Origin: Lineus longissimus
Lineage: Eukaryota; Nemertea; Pilidiophora; Heteronemertea; Lineidae
Length of the DNA: 64,000 bases
Direction of reading: 5' to 3'
Assembly: GCF_910592395.1 (NCBI RefSeq)
Contig: NC_088310.1
Location: 19,599,501-19,663,500, forward strand
The notes under the pieces are model-generated. The model had not been told where the DNA came from and did no database searches. It saw only the letters and a program-made list of their open reading frames with translations. The number at the start of each line of letters is the position of its first letter. Position 1 is the first letter of the stretch. Positions 51,381-62,268 of the stretch are shown here, piece after piece. A program made the position numbers and the translations under genes.

Positions 51381-54300
51381 TAAAATCCACCACCGACTGT
51401 GGGTACAGGTCTGCCAGAAGTTTGTTTTGATTGCTCAATACCTTGGATGCTTCCAGAGGAAATCGACAACTTCACAAATAGAACATTTTGAAATATTTTT
51501 CTACGTGTCGGCTTAAAAACTATTTTTATCTCCATTGCAATGGACCCGATTTGACGAGACATCTTTGTTTGTTGGTTTCTCTGTGTTTATAGTGGCTTGT
51601 TAGCTGTGAGTACCGGTACCGGTTTAGACACTGTAGTTTGTTACACAAGAAATTGGCACGTTACAAGCATAGCAAGTAGGTTCAAATGCTGAATTGTCTG
51701 TATGAGATCAAAAAAATCTTGAGTGCCCTATTTTCATGAAATGGACTATGGACTATAGGTACAATGGGTCTCGGTATACTTCTCTTCACTGTGGTCCATG
51801 AAAGCAACCTGTCCATGGTTCTGAGTATCTCTTACCTTGGCTGCTTTGATTCTGAAACCTATTGGTACCAAAAAGATATAAGCACGCCAAGTTTTCTTTC
51901 GAGATCATCTGGAGTAAAAGCATTTTTCATGTACATGTATTTTTGCAATCTCCGGCTTCTTACTTTTTTGCTTGTCTTGCATAATTACCTACACGTTTCT
52001 TGTCAAATCTGATCCATTTGTGGCCAAGTTCTTGAATGTTATTGTTAATCAAAGGTGGCTTAAACTTGGAATGGAATGATGTGGTAGAAGTGATTGGGTG
52101 TAATCGTTTGTGATTATTGGGTTCAGGTAAGCGATGTGTTTGTGATACTGTTATGTCTTCTTATCCTTAAGGGCTGTTACCATAGTCTGGCCTCCTTCCA
52201 CCAGATATCAGTGTTTCTTCTTTAAGTCTTCTATTTGCCAGGCATTTATAGAAGGCGTTGCATAAATTTGATGTTATTCATGCTATCATGTAAAAGGTGC
52301 TTTGAGATCTTTGGCATCCTTCTCAAATCTGAAAAAAATGTTCGTTTTTGATCACACCCTTTTAATAAACGAGAATTTGCCACATTTAGAATATGGAAAA
52401 GAAAGAAAATAGCTATTAGATGGGTAAAGGAAAATTTGGATGAAGGGAAATCAGGCATCTTGGCATCTAGGCGCTTTCTCCTTTGGTAACTTTCAATACA
52501 CTGTTTAATATATAGGTTATATTATATTGTATATTATGATAAATATTGTAAATACTTGAATGGAAGTGGAGTTCACTGTTAATCCCTAGCTGCTATTTTG
52601 GTCTCCAAGTTACTTGAAACACCTTTCCAACCCATCATATTTCAACTTCCAATCCACATTCCATGCAATCCACTGTGGAAAGCATGTATAGTACAAGCAT
52701 CCTTGAAGATGGCAGCACTGTATGTTGATTGAAAAGTGGATGTACCTTTCTGTGGGTCAGTGGTGCTGACCAGGGGGTGCTGAAGGGGTGTCGTTTTATG
52801 AGCCGCCCTGCAGGTCGGGGGTAGTCAAAGGGAAAAAAAGTCTATTGCTTAGGGTATGGGTTAGAGGTGCTTATTATAGTTCATGAAATCGAGCTACATG
52901 ATTAACATTGTACACTGCTTGTAAATTTGCCTAAAATTTTGATGCATAGCATTACAGACTATATTGACGCTATTTAGTCCGTTGAGGGGGCCTGTACAAA
53001 AGGATTATCTTACGTATAATAAGCCTGCATGTAACAGATAGGCCTTATTAGCGTCAACTCAGTATTTCTGATCAATGTGTATTTTGACAAATATCTATAT
53101 AGTGGCTACCGGGTATATACATATTTAACAATTGAATATCAAAACACTTTACAGTCTCAAGACAAAGAATTTTAACTAACTAGTGTGTCATGTAAAGCAA
53201 TGTGTATATTCTAGTAAATAGACAGTTGGTTATAAAGGTAAATCTTCAGTCTTTAGTGGAGTTCTCTTTACTACAATCAATGCCCACCAACTTTGAAATA
53301 CATGTAATGGTAAATTCAGGTAAGTGAAGACTTAAATACATGAAGTCGTCTTCGTTATAATATCTTTGTAAAGACGTGGTTTTACCTCTTGCAATGTATA
53401 TTTCCACCTGTCCAGGTCCACTATGTCGACATGATAAGCTTGGTGAGGGTCACCTGTACAGAAGGCCTGCTTTCGGGTTTAGAAAAATGTGTAGCAGCTT
53501 GTAGGATGTGGTAAAAGTGAGTTTATCCCAGTCAAATATTCCAAAGCAAAAGCCCTCCTGCTCTTTAAACAATATGCCTAGCTGAGCACAATGACCAATT
53601 TTGTCATAGAAAGACATAAAAATCTTCTTTTTCATTGCCTTGTTCACAGATAGAGATTATGTTAGATGTAAATTTCCTTTTGGCACAAAGAGGTCTTTTG
53701 AGGACAAAGTCACAACCAGAATAAGGATACGTTCACTGCAGGAAATCTTTTTAAAAACAGTGTGAAGTTGGGTTACGGTGTTTTATGAGTTCAGTACAAA
53801 GCTCTCGTCCGTACACTCTGCAGTTCTCCAAGCACTCCCTTCAGTGTCCAAGATGGTGCCACTGTTAGTGGTGTCACAATCAAAATTATACGTGAAAGTC
53901 AGGATTTTTCTTCCATACTACGTGTACCTTTGGTGCATGTGTTACTTTAAAGTGATTAATCCAGGCATTCTGGTTATGACTTTGTCCTCATAAGACTGAT
54001 TTGTAATATAGGGGGTGATAACACAACCTGCAAAATTAGCATTCCGATGCAAGTAAGGAAAATGTTTAATGATTCAGGGACATCAAGACATAAGACAGGC
54101 TACCTCTTAGGCTGGGTATCCATGCAATGCTCGCTTGTGGCATTTTCTCTTGTTCCGTGTGTCCTTGTAACCTTGTCACATGCCACACACAAGATGAGCC
54201 TTTGTTTGGCTTGTTAGACATTCCCATTGGTGGTGCCTGGGAACATGCTATAGAGACAATTGAGGCAACACCACATGTTCACAAGAAAACAGCCCATGGA

Positions 54301-54664
54301 TATTCAGCCCTAAAAATCCATAGAGACCAGTACATGTGACGGATCAGTGCTGCATCCCACAATCACATGTGTAGAGCATCCTTGGAAATAAGAGTCCAAC
54401 CTTTTGAAGTATGCCTCTGGGCTTATGGCGGGGCTTAACTGAAAGATGGGTGGTCTATTTGCCTTGCTTGGGTCACGCTTTGGCAACCAAAACGAATCCC
54501 TTTTCACGCATTTTTTGGGCCAAGGATGCTCCACAGAAGTCGTCAGGAGTGACTCCCCAGATGCTACATTAACTACTGATCACACATGGTCTGATATGTA
54601 ATTGTTCAAAGGCCCAATTTATGATCTTTTACAGTAATGTTATTGTAATTGTTCCTAAAATAAA
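51381..54664 (+). other. ZFYVE21 3' flank, no further gene recognised
   Basis: Non-coding, AT-rich sequence follows the ZFYVE21 stop. AATAAA at 54659-54664 is one candidate end signal; no canonical signal close to the stop stood out. A MITE-like inverted repeat is annotated at 53690-53999. Confidence 0.4.
53690..53999. mobile_element. MITE-like inverted repeat with TGGTTGTGACTTTGTC ends
   Basis: The left end (AGGTCTTTTGAGGACAAAGT, then CACAACCAGAAT) and the right end (ATTCTGGTTATGACTTTGTC, then CTCATAAGACTG) are reverse complements over about 32 bases. They enclose about 250 bp without coding potential. Solo copies of the end sequence occur at 20.0 kb and 57.6 kb and a weaker one at 56.8 kb. 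Confidence 0.6.
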
Positions 54665-54819
54665 GATTTTAATATTATATAGTGATCATGACTTCACATT
54701 TGGTTCCTCTAATTTGTGGGCTTCAAATGACTGACCTCAGCCCGAGCTTTCAGGAAGGGGATAAGATCGCTTACTGACCTAGAGGACATCTATTATAGAT
54801 GACATAAATGGTGGCAGCA

Positions 54820-55840
54820 GAACGCTCACAATAAACGATGACTGGGTTGTCGATCAATTGACAACCAAATGCCAGACGTTGTGTCCACATCAACTTCAAA
54901 AACAGTCAGTTGATCAATAGTGCGTGTGGCGCGTATATCATTAGGTCGGGCACAGCTGTGACAAAATCAATGGCCGTTTTCTTCAGTTCCCAACTGCTTC
55001 GTCTTCAGTAACTTTAGTTCCGGCTAAGTGCTGACTTCTTTTCATCATGGGACAACCCTGCACCACCTTGGCATTTGGTTACTTAGTTATACGCAGGAGA
55101 CCTAGTCTCTTCAGGACGGTGCTGGTGGAGTCTGAGGTGTCTTACCTTGTACGCAGTCGATACATGGAGAGTCGAAACCAGCTATCAACCTATTTCGAAG
55201 ACGACAGTCGACATTTAGTTAAGTGACGCATCTTGCTAGAAGACAGTCACAATCTTGGAGGATCTTCGACGACAGTCAGTCGATTATTGGCGTTGGTAAC
55301 GCATCTCGCTTTGGGACAGTCACAATCTTCGAGGGAGGAGATTGAGATGCAAGTGACATCAACTAAAAAGATAGTCAGTTATTGGTGTAGGTAACGCACC
55401 TCGCTTGTAAACAGTCACAATTTATTTGGGCTGCATGCAATGCAAGTCACATCAACACGCACCTCGCTGTTTGGGCTACAAGTCACAACAACTCTCATGA
55501 CAGTCTGTCGGTCATTAGATATTATTCATGAATACTCAGTTTAGTGACGTCTCTCGCTTTGAGGCAGTCACCATCTCTGAACACATTCAGTTGATGAATT
55601 ATCGGTGTAGGTGACGCTTTTCGCTTGGAGGTCGTCACAACCTTTGGGTAGATTGGGATACAAGTCACATCTCATCCGAAGACAGTCAGTTTATCAATAT
55701 AACAGTGAAGGCGACGCATCTCACTTGAAGACAGTCACCACCGAGGTGGCGATTTGGGTCACAAGTCATATCACATCCGAAGACAGTCAGCTCATCAAAA
55801 ATCCGTGTAGTGTATGCATCACAGGTTGCTGAGAACATAT
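54820..55840. repeat. Degenerate satellite, units of about 110-130 bp
   Basis: Repeated words in constant order define the unit: GTAGGTGACGCATCTCGCTT, GACAGTCACAATCTT, GGGATACAAGTCACATC, and CCGAAGACAGTCAGTTGATC. About seven diverged copies can be followed. No open frame of interest crosses it. Confidence 0.75.
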
Positions 55841-57168
55841 GTTTATTGTGACATCTGAAAATCAATTATGTTTTGTCTCTAAAACATATGGTTTGAGTTT
55901 AAACATATGTTACAAGAACCAAAGACATCCAGTCGATAATCGGACAATATGATACAGCCAATCGACTTAGATTCAACACATGTGACCCTGCATTCGTGAC
56001 AAAGGTGTTGAGTTGTGTCTGCAGTCTGTGATAGGGAAGTTACTATATTCTAATATAGCATATTCAGAAAGCAGACGTTTGGAATATAGAATCATGAGGT
56101 AAGTATACCTTTGTCCGTGATTTCAGGTTGGTGCTTTGTGGGACTGTACCCGCGTCTTTTTACAGAAGTTTGCATCTCGAAGAGGAGGATCGCCGAGGCA
56201 CGAGCAATCATCTGAGATCCTTATCTGCGATTCGATAAATAGTTATCCACTGTCTTCATTGAGGATGTTTTGTTATCAAGGGCACAATTACAATCACAAA
56301 AACTTTATTAAACCAAGCTGTTCAAATCAAGCTAGTCGTAAGCGTTACTTTGGCGTTACGTTTATGCCAACTGATATAACACACCAAGTTCTTTAAAGCC
56401 CGAGGGTAAAGCTCACGCCAAATTAATGATGTACTTGTTTTGAACAACCGGGTCATGTTGCAAAAGTTCACATTGCGGGTATCGCTCATCACCTCTAGGA
56501 CTCCTCCAGGGAACAGGATTGGGCGAGAAAACTCTCCCTAGACGATGACAAGACATCATAACACTCTACTAGGCTCCCGTCAGTGAAAATGCAGGCAGCC
56601 CAGGAGTTGCTGTTGAACTACCCGTATAGGCTCGTACCGTTGCTAAAAACTGCTGTATTGGGGACAATGTCACAACACACAACACACTATCAGACCGGTC
56701 GGCCCTAGCAGGCTTGTTATCGCGGCACAGACCAATATTGCACCTCCACAGATTGTGACATTGTCGATAGGACGAGAGTGACGGCATCGTCGAGCTATTT
56801 TGGCGCCGAGGAGAATGGAGACAGCGGGTATGGAACACGGTTGTGACTTTGTCGTCGGGACTATTTTGCTGTGAATTGGTTTCAACAGCAAATCCTAGGC
56901 TGCGCTGCTTCTGGTGAAAGTAATTTAAAATGGGGCTTTACCTGGAAGCCAATGCTTTTTTGAAGACGCATTAAACATGTACACGTACTTTTCGTTGTAA
57001 CGAATCAAGAGGCGCATTATCACCACACCACATACGAGCACATTTGGAGAGTGACTTACATGCAGCGATGTCAAAGAAGTGACAGAAAGAGACATTCAAA
57101 TTATTCAAATTCAGATTCAAATCCTACTAATTCGCTTCTGCACTTTCAGAGTTGCACGGTTAACCATA
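55841..57168. other. Intergenic stretch before the mucin gene
   Basis: It contains the MITE copy at 56312-56452 and little else recognised. A polypyrimidine-AG (CACTTTCAG) ending at 57149 could be the acceptor of a 5' UTR intron of the mucin gene. Confidence 0.4.
56312..56452. mobile_element. Second copy of the GTTGTTCAAA MITE
   Basis: The left end ACCAAGCTGTTCAAATCAAG and right end TTTTGAACAACCGGGT are imperfect reverse complements. Internal GGCGTTACG and ACGCCAAATTAATG continue the pairing. Length and ends match the element at 3587-3724. Confidence 0.7.
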
Positions 57169-58647
57169 ATGGGTAAGCGCTTCATCATGGCGTTCTTCTT
57201 CATATTGATTATGTTGATGATGGCCGCAATCATACACGTCTTAATAAAGGTCCCAAGCGGCCAAAGGGCAGCTTTCGTCTCCAAGCAAGTTGATCGTATC
57301 CGGGAAGACTTCAGGCAACGATTCCCAGGTAAAGTATGATAATGAATGATTCGCCTTGAAAACATGTTACGATAATGTGGTACAATTATAGCGCTGGTAC
57401 AATTATCGCCTCAGTGTACATTGGTGTGCAGAACTTAACTCTTTTCAACACTATTGTGACTATAATTGTTCTGGGTCTGTAACTGTTCCAGTTTACCTTA
57501 CAAATTACGACACTTAACATACTTGGATACTGGAAATGAACTTACTAAATCCCTGCATTTTGGTTGTGACTTTGTCTCCAAGAGATCCGCATGGGGAAAT
57601 GAAAATGGGGAATAATAAGAATGGTCAATTGTTATTATGTATTATTTGTCATCACAGCACTGGTCACTGTGCTGTCAAGGAGCTGAAACAGTTTTGGGAC
57701 ATTTTCACAGCCCACGAAAATTCACTTGTGTGTGTGTGGGGGGAGGGGATCAAGCCCATTTATGGGGTGGGAAGAGCGACTACCACAGAAGAAGGGCACA
57801 AAGATATTATTCCACGCACAGTCTGTTAAAAGGTTGTCCGTCAGACGGCGGATAACAGAATGGATATGACGGACATTATTAGTCTGGCGACAACTTACCG
57901 TGTCCGACTCACCGTGTCCGACCACACTGCCACCATATTCTGGGGTTGGCTTTCCCTCGAACCATCATCTCATTCATTGCTGAATGAGTTACAGTTCTTC
58001 GTCGGGCTTCCGTAAGAGTTCTTTGTAATTATATTCATAATAAATTAGCTGCAATCGCTTTCTTACATATTTATATTTTTTCTTCTGCAGAGGATGGTTG
58101 GGTCAACCGGATGATTCAAACTGGTGAGGATGTTGACGATATGCCGGAACCCATCCCAACCAGCACTGCAACGAGATTATCAACACCGGCCAGCACTACA
58201 ACGACATCTACAACAACAACGACAACAACAACAACAACTACAACAACAACTACAACTCGGCCAGCTACCACTAGCACTACCAAACCTACTACTAAGCCAA
58301 TGGCAACTAGTTTAATTAAGGCTAATGCAACTAGCGCAACCAAGCCCAGTTCGGCGAAGCCTGGAAACACTACGTTGACGGCTAAAGCGACGAAAGCCAG
58401 CAATATAACAAAACTGATAACTAAAACAAAAATTGATAACATTACGTTAACGGCGAAAGCGACGAAAGCCAGCAACATAACAAAACTGATGACAAAAACA
58501 AAAGTTGCTAACATTACGTTAACGGCTAAAGTGACGAAAGCCAGCAACGTAACAAAACTGATAACTACAAAAAAAGTTGCTAACATTACTAAACCTCTCA
58601 CAACGAAAGTTAGCAACACTACAATTAAGGTTAAGGCTCCAAGCTAA
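57169..58647 (+). CDS. Small type II membrane mucin-like protein
   Basis: Exons 57169-57328 and 58091-58647 join in phase 1 (CCAG|GTAAAG; TCTGCAG|AGGATGG), giving 238 residues. The N-terminus MGKRFIMAFFFILIMLMMAA continues to a hydrophobic helix with no obvious cleavage site, so a signal anchor with the C-terminus outside is likely. A short charged stem (SKQVDRIREDFRQRFPEDGW) follows, then a threonine run encoded by an ACA/CAA tract, and then three 24-residue repeats with TLTAKATKASNITKL. Each repeat carries two N-glycosylation sequons. There is no catalytic domain. The stem resembles that of Golgi glycosyltransferases, but the frame ends after the repeats. An in-frame ATG at 57079 would prepend 30 residues; 57169 is preferred because the helix then starts at once. 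I recognise no named family. Confidence 0.72.
58196..58260. repeat. Coding ACA/CAA trinucleotide microsatellite
   Basis: An imperfect (ACA)n tract within exon 2 of the mucin gene encodes about 16 consecutive threonines. Length polymorphism between individuals would be expected. Confidence 0.9.
58366..58581. repeat. Three 72-bp coding repeats in the mucin gene
   Basis: Units at 58366-58437, 58438-58509 and 58510-58581 share AC(T/A)TTACGTT(A/G)ACGGC-type starts and keep the reading frame. Differences are mostly single substitutions. Each encodes 24 residues with two sequons. Confidence 0.85.
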
Positions 58648-61600
58648 TAGCTCAAACAGTTCATGACCCCAGTACATGTATATCTGTGACATTGTGGACC
58701 AGAGACACCGTCTACAGAGACTGACATGGCTGATACAATCTATAGACTTACTAGGTGCTTTTTCTAAGACTGGATACAGCTGACGAAAGCATGTGTTTAG
58801 GCAATACTTATAGATGCTTACTATAGGCGCTAACTTATTTTCAACATGAACTTGATAGTCTTTTTTTCACATCATGAACATACGATATTTTCTATGTTCG
58901 TCTATAATCAAGCTAAAACGTTGATCTTACCAGTCATTAAAACCCTGTACACGAGGAACTCCAGGGTGAAACTCTTCATTTTCAAAAAGCCTCTGAACAA
59001 ATTCATTAGCAATCTTTCAGTTTGGAAACAGTTCCGTCTTTATCATCATCAGAATCATCACAAACTCACATAGCTCTATGGAGAGTATAAGGCGCTCAAC
59101 GAGTCTGCGCCAGCCAACCCTGTTGGCTGACCCCATGTCGACTCATGCCACGTCTTGTTGAAGGTAACCTCGGTCTGTCATGGTCCGTTTTTTCCGGAGG
59201 GTGTCCAATGCAGAGATTCGTTTCACTTCAGCGACTATGCTGCAGACAGTGGTCCTTTTGGCAACCTCCTCGTTCGTTTGCGATGTACTCCCTCTCTAAT
59301 ATAGATATATAATATATCATAAGACATGTTTCACCATGCGGGGGGGGGGGGTATCAGGACCACTGAATGCAGAGCATATCACTCAATGTATTAACATTGC
59401 TCAGCTTCCAGACAACGCACGCGTCGAGGCTACGGAGGCAATATCGCGTGGAAGTTCAGCGATGTTGAGTGAGATGAGGTATCTTCAGCTAGAGGTGTGT
59501 CATGGGTCGCAGGGACCTATTTCCTTGAAAATACATGTACATGTATTAGGGATCTTATGTTTCGCTTTTGAGAGAGAAAAATGTAACATGAAAAGAAATA
59601 AACAAGACTTTTATGCAAAAGTTTCTTTTTATTAGGAGTACAAGGTCTATTGCTAGTTAGCGAATTTTTTTTTACACATTATAATCCAATGCGCTATGAC
59701 CGGCCTACATAGAATATATGTAAATTCTGACACAATAACAGCGAAATATGAGAGAGGTTGAGAGTTGCGACACAGACAGAGAAATTACGGGTCGATAAAT
59801 TCTACCGGGGCATGCCCTCACTTTGCTAAGATGGACAAGCTCGGTCAACCACCAGCTGTATACTTTCTTCGAAAGATTAAAAAGAAAGAAAAAAATGTAG
59901 TATTCATGAATAAAAGTCTTAATACAATACTGACAAAACGTCCGAATATAATGGAATTACAAAACCTTTGGACAAGTCGGCATTAAATTACGCCTTGACG
60001 TCTTAATGTAATTGCGGGTGTAATGACGAGTTCTTGTGGACGAAGGTCGTAATGGAATTGCGAAACGTCGTCCTTTAAACATCAGAATGGAATTACAAAT
60101 GTCGGAATGAAATAACGAAACGTCGGAATAAGATTACAACGTCGTGATGTAACTACACGTACGAAACTTTTTTATGGACGAAGAACGTAATGGAAATGCG
60201 AAACGTCCTCATGGAATTACGAATATAGAAACGTCGTAGTGGAATTACGAAACGTCAGAATGGAATTGCAAATAGTGAAAATGGAATCATGAAACGTCGA
60301 AATCCTAGTCGTATCCTATGTCAACCTCGCTATTGTCAACCTTTTTATCTCATCTTTCAAATAAAAAGGGCGTTTGCATGCTTTACACATACGGTGCACC
60401 TGAAATGCTGAACAAACACCAAGCATCGACAAACCGTCCCGAAGTTGAGCGCGAACACGTCCAATTATCGATTCAGTTGATTTGAGTGATTTGACGTGAG
60501 ACAATCGTAATCCGGGTACTTTACGGGATAATGGGACTCGTTTGTCTGTGTTATTGCAGCGAGGCAGATGGCCATTTATGTCCGAGAGTGATCGAGCAAG
60601 CACAAATGATGATGGTTTGTGTAACCAGATTGTTTGTTTCCAGAGAGAAAAGGCATCCATTTCCTTTGAGCGTGTCACCCCTGGCTACATCACCGGTCTC
60701 AATGTGGCAAAGAAAGGAATTTGATGTTTGATCGATGCGCGCATCAGGTGTACTGGCTACATCACAAGTCTTAAAATGGCAATGGAAAAAATTTGCCCGA
60801 CAAAGGGGCATATGTTTTATCGATGCGCGGAATTGGCGCTGCGAAAAATCATTAACTTGGTTCAAGAGTGATTGATATCAACTAAAAGGTGTGGATGATT
60901 AGTTTTTGGAAGAAGATAACTAGCATCATTGCCGTTGGAGTATGAATATTTATGATTCAAAAGAAATTTTGGAAACTTGATTACCGGCACGCATTGTGCG
61001 CGGCGAGAACGAACGACACACGTACACGCAATGCATGCATGCATATTGGTGTCGCATGGTGTTAGATAAGCGCACTAGATATAGTTGAGACATGAGACAA
61101 CGAACGGCTTTGGCCTTTGATATAGTTGGCATGTTTCGCAACCCCTACACACGACAAAGTACGAACTACGAAGCTCCGTCGTCAGCGTCAATGGGTCATG
61201 TGAAAATATGTGACGAAGTCAAAAGATAAATATTCCCGTCACTGAAAACATGCAGACCTCTCTGTTGAAGCGAACGCTCGCCCAATTTTGAGTCAACGGA
61301 ACCGATGCTCCTTGGCCGATGCTCATAATTTACCACCTCAATGAAGAACAACATTGTCTTAGCTCACGATTCATCATCGCAACTTGAAGAACAACATTGG
61401 ATTTTGGACAGCATATCGTACACAAGTTACTATGACGTCTGTCCATGCTCAGCGTGGACATCGCGACAACATGTTCGATTTTGATAGACTGGGGACATGA
61501 TCAACTTTATATCTAATGGTCATGTGACGTCATGTTTCGGCATACCTTTGTGTCGAGTTCGTTGTAATTCATGAAGAGCGGTCTCAAATCAGTGAAATGA

Positions 61601-62118
61601 CAGTTCACATATAGCACTGTTTTGGTTAGGCCTCGTTTCACTTTCCCAGCACCTCTTACTTCGGACAGTTCCATACCCGCCCACCAGTCTCTCATATGTT
61701 TTAACGATGCATGAGTATAAAAACAGTCAGACAACTAAGTAACACGCGAAAAGCAACTCCACGCCATCTTACACCATTGTTGTTAGCCTAAATGCCAATC
61801 GTCCAGATTCCCAAATTCTTTCTGACAGCATACTAATGCTTTTTACCTTTACAAAGAACCAATAAACACAGTTCCATCTCCGTCTATTAATCCTTTTGCT
61901 GGCACACCAGTTTGTCCTTGATCCTCATGTATTCGCAACTTTTGTGAAATGACGAAATATCCGGGTACAAGAAAAAGAGCCCGATTCACAAGAGACTTCA
62001 GCGGCTCCTTAGACTAATTGGAATCCTTTCAAAAGCCCAAAGCTTCACATGCAATTCTATGATGCACATAAAAAGCTGCGCCATGAAATCAACGTAACAA
62101 CAAGAATGCCAGTTCGCA
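58648..62118. other. Intergenic region with one degenerate repeat array
   Basis: No exon was recognised. The stretch holds the short-unit repeat at 59930-60310. It also holds an imperfect duplication of a GGCTACATCAC...AATTT segment at about 60680-60722 and 60752-60795. Confidence 0.4.
59930..60310. repeat. Degenerate minisatellite, unit about 20-25 bp
   Basis: Variants of GGAATTACGAAACGTCG recur about fifteen times with irregular spacing (for example near 60050, 60110, 60190, 60240 and 60290). Inter-unit divergence is high. The regular look is not CRISPR: spacers are not constant and the context is an animal nucleus. Confidence 0.75.
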
Positions 62119-62268
62119 CTAAAGCTTATCCATCTTCTCGTTTTTGAATGCCCTCTCCAGATTGGTGAGGAGGAACGAGATGGTCCTGTGGTAGACCATC
62201 TCTATGCTGTCATTGTAACGATCTCCTAGCGTGATACGAACGGAATGCATGAATGGCTTTTCCATGTT
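62119..62268 (-). CDS. Globin, last exon (partial gene)
   Basis: A CGTTTCAG acceptor before 62268 opens a 49-codon exon ending in TAG at 62119. The segment FMHSVRITLGDRY, then SIEMVYHRTISFLLTNLE, aligns without gaps to the G-H helix region of vertebrate beta-globin exon 3, including Gly of the GH corner and the H-helix tyrosine. In that alignment the exon starts at the residue equivalent to beta-globin 105, in phase 0. This is the conserved second intron position of animal globins. Helices A-F, with the haem histidines, would be encoded on the minus strand to the right; no such exon was found up to 64000, so they probably lie outside the window. The globin subtype cannot be told. Confidence 0.72.
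   Translation of the reverse strand, partial: NMEKPFMHSVRITLGDRYNDSIEMVYHRTISFLLTNLERAFKNEKMDKL

Noticed and set aside
57079-57168. Upstream start codon of the mucin gene
   Set aside because: It would place 30 polar and Ile/Gln-rich residues before the signal anchor, and an acceptor-like CACTTTCAG lies between the two ATGs.
58116-58619. 167-codon Val-rich frame antisense to the mucin exon
   Set aside because: Mirror image of the Thr-rich repeat coding; the plus-strand gene has splice sites and a signal anchor.
59930-60310. Possible CRISPR array
   Set aside because: Unit spacing is irregular, units are diverged, no cas genes, and all neighbouring genes are animal genes with introns.
60316-60678. 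120-codon minus-strand frame
   Set aside because: No splice context, no recognised motif, and it lies in repeat-bearing intergenic DNA; overlapping frames on both strands are equally open.
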